In this document: piece after piece, positions 43,843-51,532 of the stretch
Position numbering within the stretch: the first letter of the stretch is position 1
How the letters are laid out: each line of letters starts with the position of its first letter
The notes under the pieces: model-generated
The model's database searches: none
Told to the model about the DNA's origin: nothing
What the model saw: the letters and a program-made list of their open reading frames with translations, nothing else
Program-made: the position numbers and the translations under genes
Source of the DNA: Phycisphaerae bacterium
Lineage (GTDB): Bacteria > Planctomycetota > Phycisphaerae > UBA1845 > PWPN01
Assembly (NCBI GenBank): GCA_016928855.1
Contig: JAFGKA010000207.1
Location: 1-59,245, forward strand
Direction of reading: 5' to 3'
Length of the DNA stretch: 59,245 nucleotides

Positions 43843-45345
43843 ATGAGGTATTTCACAATCCCGCAGGTGGCCGGCCTGCTGAGAGTCACCCAGGACCAGG
43901 TACACGACTGGATCAACAAGGGATCACTCCAAACCGGCCATGTGCAGGGACAGCCGACCGTTATCATGGGCAAGGACTTCGATAAGTTCCTCAAGAACGG
44001 TTTTGAACCCGCTCAGTTCTTTCCGATACGGACCGACGAGGACAGAGCGAGAGCGGCCGTCAGACGACTCTATGCTGCCATCGGCTGTCCTGAGCCTTCC
44101 GTTGTGTTCGTCCGGTCGCCTCTCGTGCTTCGGCTCGCGTATGCCATGGCGGCGTTGAGGACGGGCCTGCCGGAAGATCAATTTGGCGTCGAAGCGGATG
44201 TTTTCAGACTCTTGCTGGAAACGGCCGAGAAACCTCTCGTTAAGAGCCATATTGTGGACCCACTCGATCCTCGCACCCGCGGGTACGTTTCAGCTTCCAC
44301 CGGAGCACCGGTGCGATTGCCGAAGACGCACCCTGCGGTCGATTGGTCAACGTATCGTGCATGGGTATCCCGGGTTGTTGCACCGGCCAACGCTTTCGCG
44401 GATCGCGGTGTAGAGGTACTCGGGGAGGTCCAGGGCTCCGTCGAGACATCGGAGAGCGTGCATGACCAGGTCCGCCTAGCCGTCGACCAAGCCATCGGTG
44501 AAACCTATCCCCGCAACACCACCTATCGAAAGGCTGTCGGCCCGTACCTGTCGTATTGGCAGGCCGACGTGGTGTTCTTCAATGGCACGCCACCATGGGA
44601 GGTCGCCATCCCCAGCGCGATGGGCATGTATCTAAGTGAGGTGGAGATGGAGCGATGGGACAAGGAGGTGCAGAAAGCGCGTGCGAAGTATGAGCCTTAT
44701 AGGGGCAGGGTATTCTACCGCGAGCTTGACGGCGTGTTCAGCCGATACCAGGGGCGGTTCGGTTATCTGTGTACGCTCATCGGCTGTCAAGCCGTCCCCC
44801 AGTTGGACCCGGCGACGCGGAGTCTGCTTCGGGATCTCGAGGAGCTTGCGCTTTCAGCCGCGTACTGGTGGATGCACCCACGTTTCGTGATGATCGCGGA
44901 GCCTCCGGCGGAGATTCACTGGGACGTCAGCGGGCGATTGCACAATGAAGAAGGCCCGGCTATCGTCTTCCGCGACGGCTGGACATGGAGCGTAATAAAC
45001 AGGACATTCGTTCCCACCTGGCTGGTGACCACGCCGGCCGAGCAGATTGATCCCAGACGCATCCGCCAGATTGGCAACGCCCAGGTACGAGCGGAGTTCG
45101 TCCGGAAAGTCGGCATCGAACGGATCTGCTACACCTTAAAGGCCGAGGCCATCGACAAACAGGGCGACTACGAACTGCTGGAACTGGATCTGGGTGATAG
45201 TCGCCGTCGTCCGTTTCTGAAGATGTTAAATCCGTCGGTCCCCGAGCTGTGGCATGTCGAGGGTGTCGATCCGTCGTGCAAGACCGTGGCGGAGGCGCTT
45301 GCCTGGCGCAATGGATCGAGTCGGATCCCGGAGAACCTGACGTAG
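43843..45345 (+). CDS. DUF6745 protein with N-terminal HTH, second copy
   Basis: 500 residues from ATG 43843 (ATGGAGCTGATCAC before). HTH YFTIPQVAGLLRVTQDQVHD WINKGSL; C-terminal DUF6745 (ALSAAYWWMHPRFVMIAEPP, IHWDVSGRLHNEEGPAIVFR DGW, VTTPAEQIDPRRI, NPSVPELWHVEGV, TVAEALAWRNGSS). Same layout and length as the 40744 product; the middle third has diverged. The identical DNA patches between the two copies suggest gene conversion. Closes the plus-strand operon before the HEAT-like gene. Confidence 0.75.
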   Translation: MRYFTIPQVAGLLRVTQDQVHDWINKGSLQTGHVQGQPTVIMGKDFDKFLKNGFEPAQFFPIRTDEDRARAAVRRLYAAIGCPEPSVVFVRSPLVLRLAYAMAALRTGLPEDQFGVEADVFRLLLETAEKPLVKSHIVDPLDPRTRGYVSASTGAPVRLPKTHPAVDWSTYRAWVSRVVAPANAFADRGVEVLGEVQGSVETSESVHDQVRLAVDQAIGETYPRNTTYRKAVGPYLSYWQADVVFFNGTPPWEVAIPSAMGMYLSEVEMERWDKEVQKARAKYEPYRGRVFYRELDGVFSRYQGRFGYLCTLIGCQAVPQLDPATRSLLRDLEELALSAAYWWMHPRFVMIAEPPAEIHWDVSGRLHNEEGPAIVFRDGWTWSVINRTFVPTWLVTTPAEQIDPRRIRQIGNAQVRAEFVRKVGIERICYTLKAEAIDKQGDYELLELDLGDSRRRPFLKMLNPSVPELWHVEGVDPSCKTVAEALAWRNGSSRIPENLT

Positions 45346-45440
45346 GAGAGATAGCCTGGGCTCCGATCGACCATACTGCAAGACCTGCCTGCTTGGCGTT
45401 GCACAATTGTGACTCGCAACGCTCTGCCGAAGACAGGCTC

Positions 45441-46283
45441 ATGACTGCTGAATCAAGGCACCTAATGATGGGAGCGAGCATTCGGGAGATACTCGAAAGC
45501 GAATCACCTTCGGCCGAAACGGCGAGGAATCCAGACTGGTTCAATGAATATGAACGGCTTGACCAACTCACAAGCCCAGATCCAAGGCAACGCTGCGCTG
45601 CCGCATTGGATTTGGGGGAGATGAGCCGGTACTGCTGCTACGCCTTCAGGCCCCTCCTGGCATGTCTTGATGATGACGACGATCGTGTAAGAACAGCCGC
45701 GACGGCTGCGCTGCCCGCCGTCGTACAGGCGCACAGTGGTTACCTGCCGCATCCGGCCCATCGCCGATATCTTCCCTTCCTGCCGCCCGGGTGGAAACGC
45801 CGGCTGATCGTCGAGGGCCCGGACGGCGCACAGAAGGAGGCCATGGCCTGCAACCTGCGGACCACGATCTTAGCCTTACTCTTCCTGCTCGATGATGAGG
45901 ACTGGCTGATGCGATTTCTCGCAGCCATCGACATTGCCGAGTTGGGACCGGTCCTTGAAAGCCGTACCGGGATAGAAGTCAGCGCTCCGCAGATCCTGCC
46001 CGTCTTAATCGAAGGAACGACACACGAGAAGGAAGGCATCAGAGAACCGCTCACAGCGACGGCCTGTCCGCCACGGGCACCTTCAGGATACCGCCGAAGC
46101 AGCAGACAATCATACCCCGCATCAGCACGGCTCACCCATCACTTGTCGGGCACAGGCATACACGATGCCCCAGTCAAGTGGCCCGTTGGCCAGGCCCTTC
46201 TCGCACAGCTTCGCCCAGTCGTCGAACTCCCGCTGGCTTCGCGGCTTGCGATTCATCGATATCTCGAAATCGCCCTCACATAA
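45441..46283 (+). CDS. HEAT-like repeat protein, paralogue of 35579, with odd C-terminus
   Basis: 280 residues from ATG 45441. LTSPDPRQRCAAALDLGEMS, YCCYAFRPLLACLDDDDDRV RTAATAALPAVV, and MACNLRTTILALLFLLDDED WLMRFLAAIDIAELG follow the 35579 product block by block. After residue about 200 the sequence turns Arg/Pro/Ser-rich and runs 162 bp antisense over the gene at 46122-46316, which looks like loss of the original stop. Co-directional with the DUF6745 genes. Confidence 0.6.
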   Translation: MTAESRHLMMGASIREILESESPSAETARNPDWFNEYERLDQLTSPDPRQRCAAALDLGEMSRYCCYAFRPLLACLDDDDDRVRTAATAALPAVVQAHSGYLPHPAHRRYLPFLPPGWKRRLIVEGPDGAQKEAMACNLRTTILALLFLLDDEDWLMRFLAAIDIAELGPVLESRTGIEVSAPQILPVLIEGTTHEKEGIREPLTATACPPRAPSGYRRSSRQSYPASARLTHHLSGTGIHDAPVKWPVGQALLAQLRPVVELPLASRLAIHRYLEIALT

Positions 46284-46316
46284 CGTGAAGGTTATGGTGT
46301 GTTCTTGAATTCCCAT
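46122..46316 (-). CDS. Small acidic/aromatic hypothetical protein
   Basis: 64 residues from ATG 46316 after GGGGGAGGAACGCAAC. MGIQEHTITFTLCEGDFEIS then KPRSQREFDDWAKLCEKGLA and a Cys/Met-rich end. No family. Its coding strand lies opposite the C-terminus of the HEAT-like gene; the better codon pattern and ribosome site favour this one as the older gene. A 10 bp hairpin sits upstream (46336-46371). Confidence 0.5.
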   Translation of the reverse strand: MGIQEHTITFTLCEGDFEISMNRKPRSQREFDDWAKLCEKGLANGPLDWGIVYACARQVMGEPC

Positions 46317-46335
46317 GTTGCGTTCCTCCCCCGGC

Positions 46336-46371
46336 ATGGCAGCCAGGCTCGATCGATTGACTGGCTGCCAT
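46336..46371 (-). promoter_or_regulatory. Leader hairpin before the 46316 gene
   Basis: ATGGCAGCCA at 46336-46345 pairs with TGGCTGCCAT at 46362-46371 (10 bp stem, 16 nt loop), a few bases before GGGGGAGG. Confidence 0.5.
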
Positions 46372-46598
46372 CCTTCGCGTGCATTCTCTGCAATATGGAA
46401 AGCTTTCCCGAAGCCTCTCACGGCAACCGATGGACCCCAGCAGCGGCCAGAGTATAGTGGCTGGTTCGGTGGTGACCTCGACGCCGTGAGGCACCGCCGT
46501 GCGAAGAGCGGAGCCGGTAAGCCGGATTGATTCGGCAGCATCAGCGGGAAACACAGAAACCATGTTGGAGGCGAGGCTGACGAACGTCAGTGCACACG

Positions 46599-46997
46599 AT
46601 GGCACGAGCAAGAAAGCCAGGAACGCCCGGCAGGACAACCATACCCCGGGACGCGGTCAAAGAAACCACGCGGCGACTGACCAAGTCCTTCAAGCAGACT
46701 GCTGAAGCAGAGCTTGCGAGCCTCGCGGTAATCGCCCAGCAGGCCTACCTGTACCTGGAAACCATGGAGCGCCCTTTCGAGGTCATGCCTGGGCTTGTTG
46801 CCGCCCGGTTTGCCAAGAAGGGCGGCGCCAGGCGCACGCCTCTCGGCCGGATGGTCTGGACCGGCAATCCTGAAATCTGGCACCTCCAGCTCTTCAAATG
46901 GTCGGATGAGTGCTGGGACACGGAAAACGAAGCGGGTTGCACCGGAGGCACGCCGGAGGAATGCCTGGCCGAAGCGCTCTTGGGGTGGGGTGCATAG
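46599..46997 (+). CDS. Hypothetical protein
   Basis: 132 residues from ATG 46599 (a GTG three codons earlier is also possible; neither has a good ribosome site). The basic N-terminus (MARARKPGTPGRTTI) is followed by a helical region (TKSFKQTAEAELASLAVIAQ QAYLYLETMERPF) and a domain with FAKKGGARRTPLGRMVWTGN, WHLQLFKWSDECWDTE. No named family. Divergent from the 46316 gene, which begins about 280 bp to its left; convergent with ArdC. Confidence 0.5.
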   Translation: MARARKPGTPGRTTIPRDAVKETTRRLTKSFKQTAEAELASLAVIAQQAYLYLETMERPFEVMPGLVAARFAKKGGARRTPLGRMVWTGNPEIWHLQLFKWSDECWDTENEAGCTGGTPEECLAEALLGWGA

Positions 46998-47033
46998 CGC
47001 GACGTGCAGCGATGCGTGCTCGCCCGCCATCCC

Positions 47034-47894
47034 TCACGCAGCCTGCCCGACAATAGCCGGCATCTCCGCCCTGTCAGCACCCTTTACAGCGGGCTGTGAT
47101 GAAACGCCGTCGATAATCCTCGAAGCAGTCCGCTGGATGCGCTCAAGCGACTGAACCAGCGTCTCACGTTTGCCGTCATACAGCCCGATGTAGTCGCTCG
47201 CCGCCGTGTTCACATCCAGGCCGAAGGCTTCACACACGACAAATGCCACGGCCTCAGCCTCTGTCTCGCGCACTGTCTTCGATGGCTTCTGCTCCCCATT
47301 CTGATGGAGCAACTCGTGGGCCAGCTCGTGCACGCCAACCGAAAACTCCCGAGCTGTCGGCATGCCCCGCCGAATCCGGATCTCACCGCCGCTGGATGCC
47401 CCGTCTATAGCGCCGAAGGAATCGAAATAGCCCAGATCGATGCCCAGTCCTGCAATGAACGCCTTCAGTTGGCCGAGCAACTGTCCCGCATCGCCTTGCA
47501 CATGCGTGGAATCAGGCAGCGGCTTTCCGTCTGTCTGGCTGATGTCGAAGACATAAGCAGCCTTGAAGCCGGCAATACTCTCGAACACTCGATCCGGATC
47601 ATCTTCCTTCTCGCTACAAGACCGCACCCGTTGAAGAATGGGCGCAAGAATCGCAAGCCCTCGCTCGCCCCGCTTAACCTGCCGGCCGAGCTTGCGCCAC
47701 GTCTGGTAGCCCGCAACTCTCGTTGCATCGGGCCGTTGCATCGCAATCAAGAGCACATTCCCCCAGCTGTATCGGTGGAACCTGCCCATCGCTGAGAGGT
47801 ATGCTTTCATCTGCTCGCTACGGCCCCGGTCGAGATGCCGCATAAGTTGCTCGACTGACTCATCGACCTGCTTGCGTACGTGTTCCCCATTCAT
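47034..47894 (-). CDS. ardC: ArdC-like antirestriction/ssDNA-binding protein with zincin domain
   Basis: 286 residues from ATG 47894 (CGGAGGTGGTCAGA before). N-terminal ArdC domain (YLSAMGRFHRYSWGNVLLIA, GYQTWRKLGRQVKRGERGLA ILAP) binds single-stranded DNA in characterised homologues; C-terminal ImmA/IrrE-type metallopeptidase with VHELAHELLHQNGEQ (HExxH) and a downstream ETEAEAVAFVVCEAFGLD that supplies the third ligand. ArdC-type proteins protect incoming plasmid DNA against restriction. Typical cargo of conjugative and integrative elements. The ribosome site lies at the edge of a hairpin (47906-47937). Confidence 0.85.
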   Translation of the reverse strand: MNGEHVRKQVDESVEQLMRHLDRGRSEQMKAYLSAMGRFHRYSWGNVLLIAMQRPDATRVAGYQTWRKLGRQVKRGERGLAILAPILQRVRSCSEKEDDPDRVFESIAGFKAAYVFDISQTDGKPLPDSTHVQGDAGQLLGQLKAFIAGLGIDLGYFDSFGAIDGASSGGEIRIRRGMPTAREFSVGVHELAHELLHQNGEQKPSKTVRETEAEAVAFVVCEAFGLDVNTAASDYIGLYDGKRETLVQSLERIQRTASRIIDGVSSQPAVKGADRAEMPAIVGQAA

Positions 47895-47905
47895 TCTGAC
47901 CACCT

Positions 47906-47937
47906 CCGAGCACCGCTCACAACTACGTGGTGCTCGG
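47906..47937 (-). promoter_or_regulatory. Hairpin overlapping the Shine-Dalgarno of ardC-like
   Basis: CCGAGCACC at 47906-47914 pairs with GGTGCTCGG at 47929-47937 (9 bp stem, 14 nt loop). On the minus strand the 3' arm runs into CGGAGGTGG, so the folded form would mask part of the ribosome site. Confidence 0.55.
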
Positions 47938-47970
47938 AAGACATCGAGTCTCTTTCCCAGCTCATCCTGT

Positions 47971-48108
47971 TCACCCGGCGTGAAACCACTCAAGCCGCAC
48001 AGCCAGCCCGGCCTTCCTGTTGATCCAGACTTCCGTGCGCTCTTCGCTGTTGCTGTATTCGTTGTCGAATTCGTAGCCCATCTTCCGGAGCTCGTCGTAG
48101 ATGGTCAC
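47971..48108 (-). CDS. Small hypothetical protein
   Basis: 45 residues if it starts at the GTG at 48108, which follows GGAGGTGGACAAA; an ATG at 48123 (50 residues) is the alternative. Sequence: VTIYDELRKMGYEFDNEYSN then SEERTEVWINRKAGLAVRLE WF. An alpha-beta mini-protein, no family. It lies 76 bp upstream of ArdC on the same strand. Confidence 0.5.
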   Translation of the reverse strand: MTIYDELRKMGYEFDNEYSNSEERTEVWINRKAGLAVRLEWFHAG

Positions 48109-48436
48109 TTTGTCCACCTCCATAACAGCAACTCCCACAGTCAGCGCTGCAGCCATGTGGTTCTGCTCCGGCCTGCGTGCCACTGCCGATCAGCTTCCCG
48201 CTTCGCCAACTGCGGGTGCGATCCGCTGCAATTGCTGAAGGACCGTTTCACGTTTATCCTGGCGCGCGGCGCGGCCGACGCCAAGGTAACAGTGGCGGCC
48301 ACTTGCATGGCGGCCTCATCGACCGCGTCAATCGACCGTACGCAAGCGGCAGGACAGGTCCTGCATTGGTTCCTGCAAAACGCGCGGCGTGCGGGTTCGA
48401 AATGACACTGGTCGTTTCGACGAGGGCGAAGACCAG

Positions 48437-49327
48437 ATGCGCAAGCTGCGGTTCATTCTCCTTTCCCTCTACATCCTGCTGATTCTGGGGCTCGTTCTCT
48501 TGCCAGCGGTGACGGGCGCCGATCCCGAGGGTGCACTGATCTGGTTTGCGATGCTCGGTTTGAATCTCGGGCTTCAGGTCATCTTCGTGCTCGTGCCGGC
48601 CCGTGAGGCCGACTTGAAACCCGTGGCTCGCCGCAGGTTGCTGGCGCCGGTTCTGGGAGGGGCGTTCCTGATGGCGTTGCTCATGATCGGCCTCGGGCTT
48701 TCGTTGTTCGAGTTGTTTCGTATCGACGATAACGGGTGGGCGGTCATCCTCCTGCTTGCCCCCCTTTCGTGGCTCTTCTGGGGCGGGCTGTTCTGGGCGT
48801 TGACCGTCGGGCGCGACAACTATCACGTCGTGCGAAAACTGTTCGGATGGATCCTCTCCGGCACACTCCTTCAACTCCTTGCGACGATTCCTTCCCATTT
48901 CATCGTCACACGAAGACCCGGCTGTCTGGTGGGATTGCTGAGCGGCTGGGGGCTGGTCGCCGGCCTGTTTGTGCTCGTGTGGGCCTTTGGGCCAGGTGTT
49001 GCGATCCTGTTCTGGGCCGAAACGATCAAACGGCGACAAGGGCATTGTCCTGGCTGCGGCTACGATCTGCGGGGACTCGACCGTTTGCGCTGTCCCGAGT
49101 GCGGCCGGCCGTTCACGCTTCGCGAGGTTCGCATGACCGTAGCCGACATGGCCGCCGGAGCCACAGTGACCGCTGTAACCGCCCACGCGGGCGCGTCGCC
49201 CGGCGGCGTGACCAGAACGGCCAACCCGCGGAGCCGCTTGATCGCAATCCTCATCGTTGCCAGTCTGCTGGCCGTGCTGGGCTGCGGCGGCCTTCTGGTC
49301 GCCTTCCTGATCCGCATATGTCTGTGA
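48437..49327 (+). CDS. Multi-pass membrane protein with CPGCGYDLRGL zinc ribbon
   Basis: 296 residues from ATG 48437 (GAGGGCGAAGACCAG before). Six membrane helices in the first 215 residues, then HCPGCGYDLRGLDRLRCPEC GRPF, the zinc-ribbon knuckle that is a hallmark of planctomycete membrane proteins, then a linker and a last helix (LIAILIVASLLAVLGCGGLL). Function unknown. It marks the planctomycete host character near the right end of the accessory region. Confidence 0.75.
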   Translation: MRKLRFILLSLYILLILGLVLLPAVTGADPEGALIWFAMLGLNLGLQVIFVLVPAREADLKPVARRRLLAPVLGGAFLMALLMIGLGLSLFELFRIDDNGWAVILLLAPLSWLFWGGLFWALTVGRDNYHVVRKLFGWILSGTLLQLLATIPSHFIVTRRPGCLVGLLSGWGLVAGLFVLVWAFGPGVAILFWAETIKRRQGHCPGCGYDLRGLDRLRCPECGRPFTLREVRMTVADMAAGATVTAVTAHAGASPGGVTRTANPRSRLIAILIVASLLAVLGCGGLLVAFLIRICL

Positions 49328-49512
49328 TCGATATCGATCGTGTGCCAGAGCCCAACCGCCAGGGTCAAGGACGGTCGGATCAACGACCGTCGCAGCTACA
49401 GTCTCGCACACACGTACTCACCCGATCATCACGCCGTCAGTCCAACAACACCGCTCCCAGCCGCCCGCCTGTAACAATACAGGTAGACGCCTGTTTCTTC
49501 AGGAGGACGGTG

Positions 49513-49770
49513 ATGCAAAACGATAACAATCAGCACGCAACAGAACCGGATGGAAAGACGAACATCACGAATCCCAACACAACGCCCGCCGCACTACCAA
49601 AAGCGAGGCCGCCCAAGCAATGCGCGCAACATGCGGCGAACGCACACAACGCCGACAGCAAAACCAAGTGCCCGCGCCCCGGCCAGCCCTGTCCCGAATG
49701 CGGCGACATCCTCATTCCCGTTTCAGGCTGCTGCCTCTGTGTTTCGTGCGGCTACTCGGGGTGCTCGTGA
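49513..49770 (+). CDS. Small protein with NrdJ-type C-terminal zinc tail
   Basis: 85 residues from ATG 49513 after CAGGAGGACGGTG. A polar N-terminus (about 50 residues, Asn/Thr/Ala/Pro) is followed by CPECGDILIPVSGCCLCVSC GYSGC, the Cys pattern found at the very C-terminus of class II ribonucleotide reductases. It is free-standing here and may be a small zinc protein or a leftover NrdJ tail; a broken nrdJ core lies at 1045-1256. Encoded just before the excisionase-like gene. Confidence 0.55.
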   Translation: MQNDNNQHATEPDGKTNITNPNTTPAALPKARPPKQCAQHAANAHNADSKTKCPRPGQPCPECGDILIPVSGCCLCVSCGYSGCS

Positions 49771-49804
49771 CCACATGCGGCACAGCAGTCTCTTGGAGCA
49801 GGCC

Positions 49805-50116
49805 ATGGATTCGAGCAGTGACATCCAGGAGCCCGGCGTCGTAGCGGTACAACGCACGGAAAGCCGGGCGCTCCTGACCGCCGACGAAATCGCCAGGCAA
49901 CTCAAAGTCACGACCGAGCAGGTGCGATCTCTCATCCGCCGAGGCGAACTCGCCGCGATCAACGTCGGCACAGGCCGGAAGCAGCCGCTGTATCGCGTGA
50001 CGCCCCAAGCGTTCGACGAGTTTCTCGCCCGTCGCTTTCAGGCAGGGCCCGCGACACGGCGGTTGCGCGTCAAGCGACGTCGGCCTGTCCGGGATCATTT
50101 TCCTGACATTCGGTAG
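49805..50116 (+). CDS. Excisionase-like HTH protein
   Basis: 103 residues from ATG 49805 (TTGGAGCAGGCC before; an earlier in-frame ATG at 49775 is possible). MerR/Xis-type fold: LLTADEIARQLKVTTEQVRS LIRRGELAAINVGTGRKQPL YRVTPQAFDEFLARRF, with a basic tail. Its 3' end overlaps the 3' end of the convergent integrase gene by 47 bp. Likely controls integration/excision of the element, inferred from family and position. Confidence 0.75.
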   Translation: MDSSSDIQEPGVVAVQRTESRALLTADEIARQLKVTTEQVRSLIRRGELAAINVGTGRKQPLYRVTPQAFDEFLARRFQAGPATRRLRVKRRRPVRDHFPDIR

Positions 50117-51194
50117 CACCGCCGAGCAGTTTCTCACGAGCCCGGAGAATGGCGGCGTCGACCTCGTCGTCCGGCATATGCGTATACGTCACTTGCTGCT
50201 GGAGCTGCGAATGCCGCATGAACTTGCGCTGCACGTGGGGCATGGCCACGACCGACATCGCCGTCGACGCGCCGTGCCGAAGCCGATAGAAGCCGTGACA
50301 CGGAACGCCCACCTTCGCGCAAAGCTTGCTGAACTGCTGGGAAACCGCATCCTTGTTCCAGGGCCGCCAGTACTTCGTCATGAACACACGGCCGTCGTCC
50401 GACCGCGTGCGACCCCGCCGGGCGAGCCGTTCGATCAGCTTCGCACGTTCCTCACGAAGCGTTTCGATCGCCGCCTGTGTCTCCGGCCAGAGCAGGAAGG
50501 TCTGTGCGATCCCCGTCTTGCTGCGCGGCAGCGTCACCCGCTGGCCGGCTATGTGCTTCCACCGCAGATCCTGCAGGTCCTTCGGCCCGAAGCCGCAGTT
50601 CAGCCCGAGCAGGACCATGACTCGGAGCTGCAGATCCGCCGCGTCGATCAGCCGACGAATCTGCTGCGGCGTGAAGAGGATCCGCGGTCGCTCCATCGGC
50701 GACGGCATCGGCTCGTTCTTCACTCGCTTCAAGCGAGGCACCCGCTCCAGAAGCCCCTCATCCTCGGCAAAGGTGTATATGGCCCGGACCGACTTCAGGT
50801 AATGGTTGATCGACACGGCCGCGTAACCCCGGCGGCGCAGCGACAGTTTCCAGGCAGCAAACATCTCGACCGTCAAATCAGCGGCCCGAAGCCCCCGATG
50901 ATCCCGCAGGAAGCGCCGCAGCCAGTTCCGGTAGGCCTGGAGTGTCACAGCGTCGTTTCGCCAGTTCGCCCGCTGCACTTCGAGGAACCGCGAGGCGAGT
51001 TCCTTGGCCGTGATCGACGCCGGCGGCGTGGGTGCCACTTGTTCAGGAAGTCCGAGCGCCAGCCGGTGGTACTTCTCGATCGCAGCCGTCCGGTCGGCGC
51101 CCAGATAGGTCCGCTTTCCGGCCCGTGTCACGTAGAACTGACCGGTGGCGCCGTGGTACGAAAGAGGGTCCGTCGCGGGCCTGACTTTGGGCAT
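50070..51194 (-). CDS. int: Tyrosine recombinase (integrase), planctomycete type
   Basis: 374 residues, ATG 51194 after TTGGAGGTAGTGTC. N-terminal SAM-like core-binding domain (ITAKELASRFLEVQRANWRN … YLKSVRAIYTFAEDEGLLER), catalytic domain with LGLNCGFGPKDLQDLRWKHI, RSKTGIAQTFLLWPET, FYRLRHGASTAMS (RxxH), MRHSQLQQQVTYTHMPDD (H and nucleophile Tyr). Box I has GFGPKD instead of the usual GxRxxE, the planctomycete pattern. Starts 106 bp from the 3' end of tRNA-Pro, as for integrases that target a tRNA gene. Confidence 0.9.
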   Translation of the reverse strand: MPKVRPATDPLSYHGATGQFYVTRAGKRTYLGADRTAAIEKYHRLALGLPEQVAPTPPASITAKELASRFLEVQRANWRNDAVTLQAYRNWLRRFLRDHRGLRAADLTVEMFAAWKLSLRRRGYAAVSINHYLKSVRAIYTFAEDEGLLERVPRLKRVKNEPMPSPMERPRILFTPQQIRRLIDAADLQLRVMVLLGLNCGFGPKDLQDLRWKHIAGQRVTLPRSKTGIAQTFLLWPETQAAIETLREERAKLIERLARRGRTRSDDGRVFMTKYWRPWNKDAVSQQFSKLCAKVGVPCHGFYRLRHGASTAMSVVAMPHVQRKFMRHSQLQQQVTYTHMPDDEVDAAILRAREKLLGGATECQENDPGQADVA

Positions 51195-51196
51195 GA

Positions 51197-51230
51197 CACT
51201 ACCTCCAAGAGTGTAGTCATAAGTGTAGTG
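51197..51230. promoter_or_regulatory. GTGTAGT repeats (possible integrase arm sites)
   Basis: ACACTAC at 51197-51203 (inverted) and two direct copies GTGTAGT at 51211-51217 and 51223-51229, between integrase start and tRNA. An imperfect palindrome GAGTTGTAAACAACTC lies near 51265-51280. Placement fits arm-type binding sites. Confidence 0.4.
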
Positions 51231-51300
51231 CCACGATTTGCGACGAAGATGACCCGGGAATGATGAGTTGTAAACAACTCGCTGAAAAGGACTTAGCTAC

Positions 51301-51375
51301 TCGGGGCGACTGGATTTGAACCAGCGACCTCTTGACCCCCAGTCAAGCGCGCTATCCAGACTGCGCCACGCCCCG
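51301..51375 (-). tRNA. tRNA-Pro(GGG)
   Basis: 75 nt cloverleaf: acceptor CGGGGCG/CGCCCCG, D arm GCGC…GCGC, anticodon stem CTTGA/TCAAG with loop CTGGGGG (anticodon GGG), T arm with TTCAAAT, discriminator A. CCA is not encoded. The first bases CGGGGCG are those of bacterial tRNA-Pro. Probably the integration target: the integrase lies at its 3' side. Confidence 0.9.
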
Positions 51376-51532
51376 TTGATGCTTCTCGAACCACAAGGCC
51401 CGTTGGTCAGGCCGTACGGCGATCCGCATCTCATTTTCAACCATTACATTACGGCCGGCCTGGCATGTCAAGCGGCTCGGCCTGCGGCCACCGCCACGGA
51501 GCGAGCCGGCCCACCGCCCGCACCGCCGTCAA

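Noticed and set aside
48254..49411. Minus-strand open frame over the zinc-ribbon membrane gene
   Set aside because: Very Gln/Arg/Pro-rich and antisense to clear membrane helices and a zinc ribbon.
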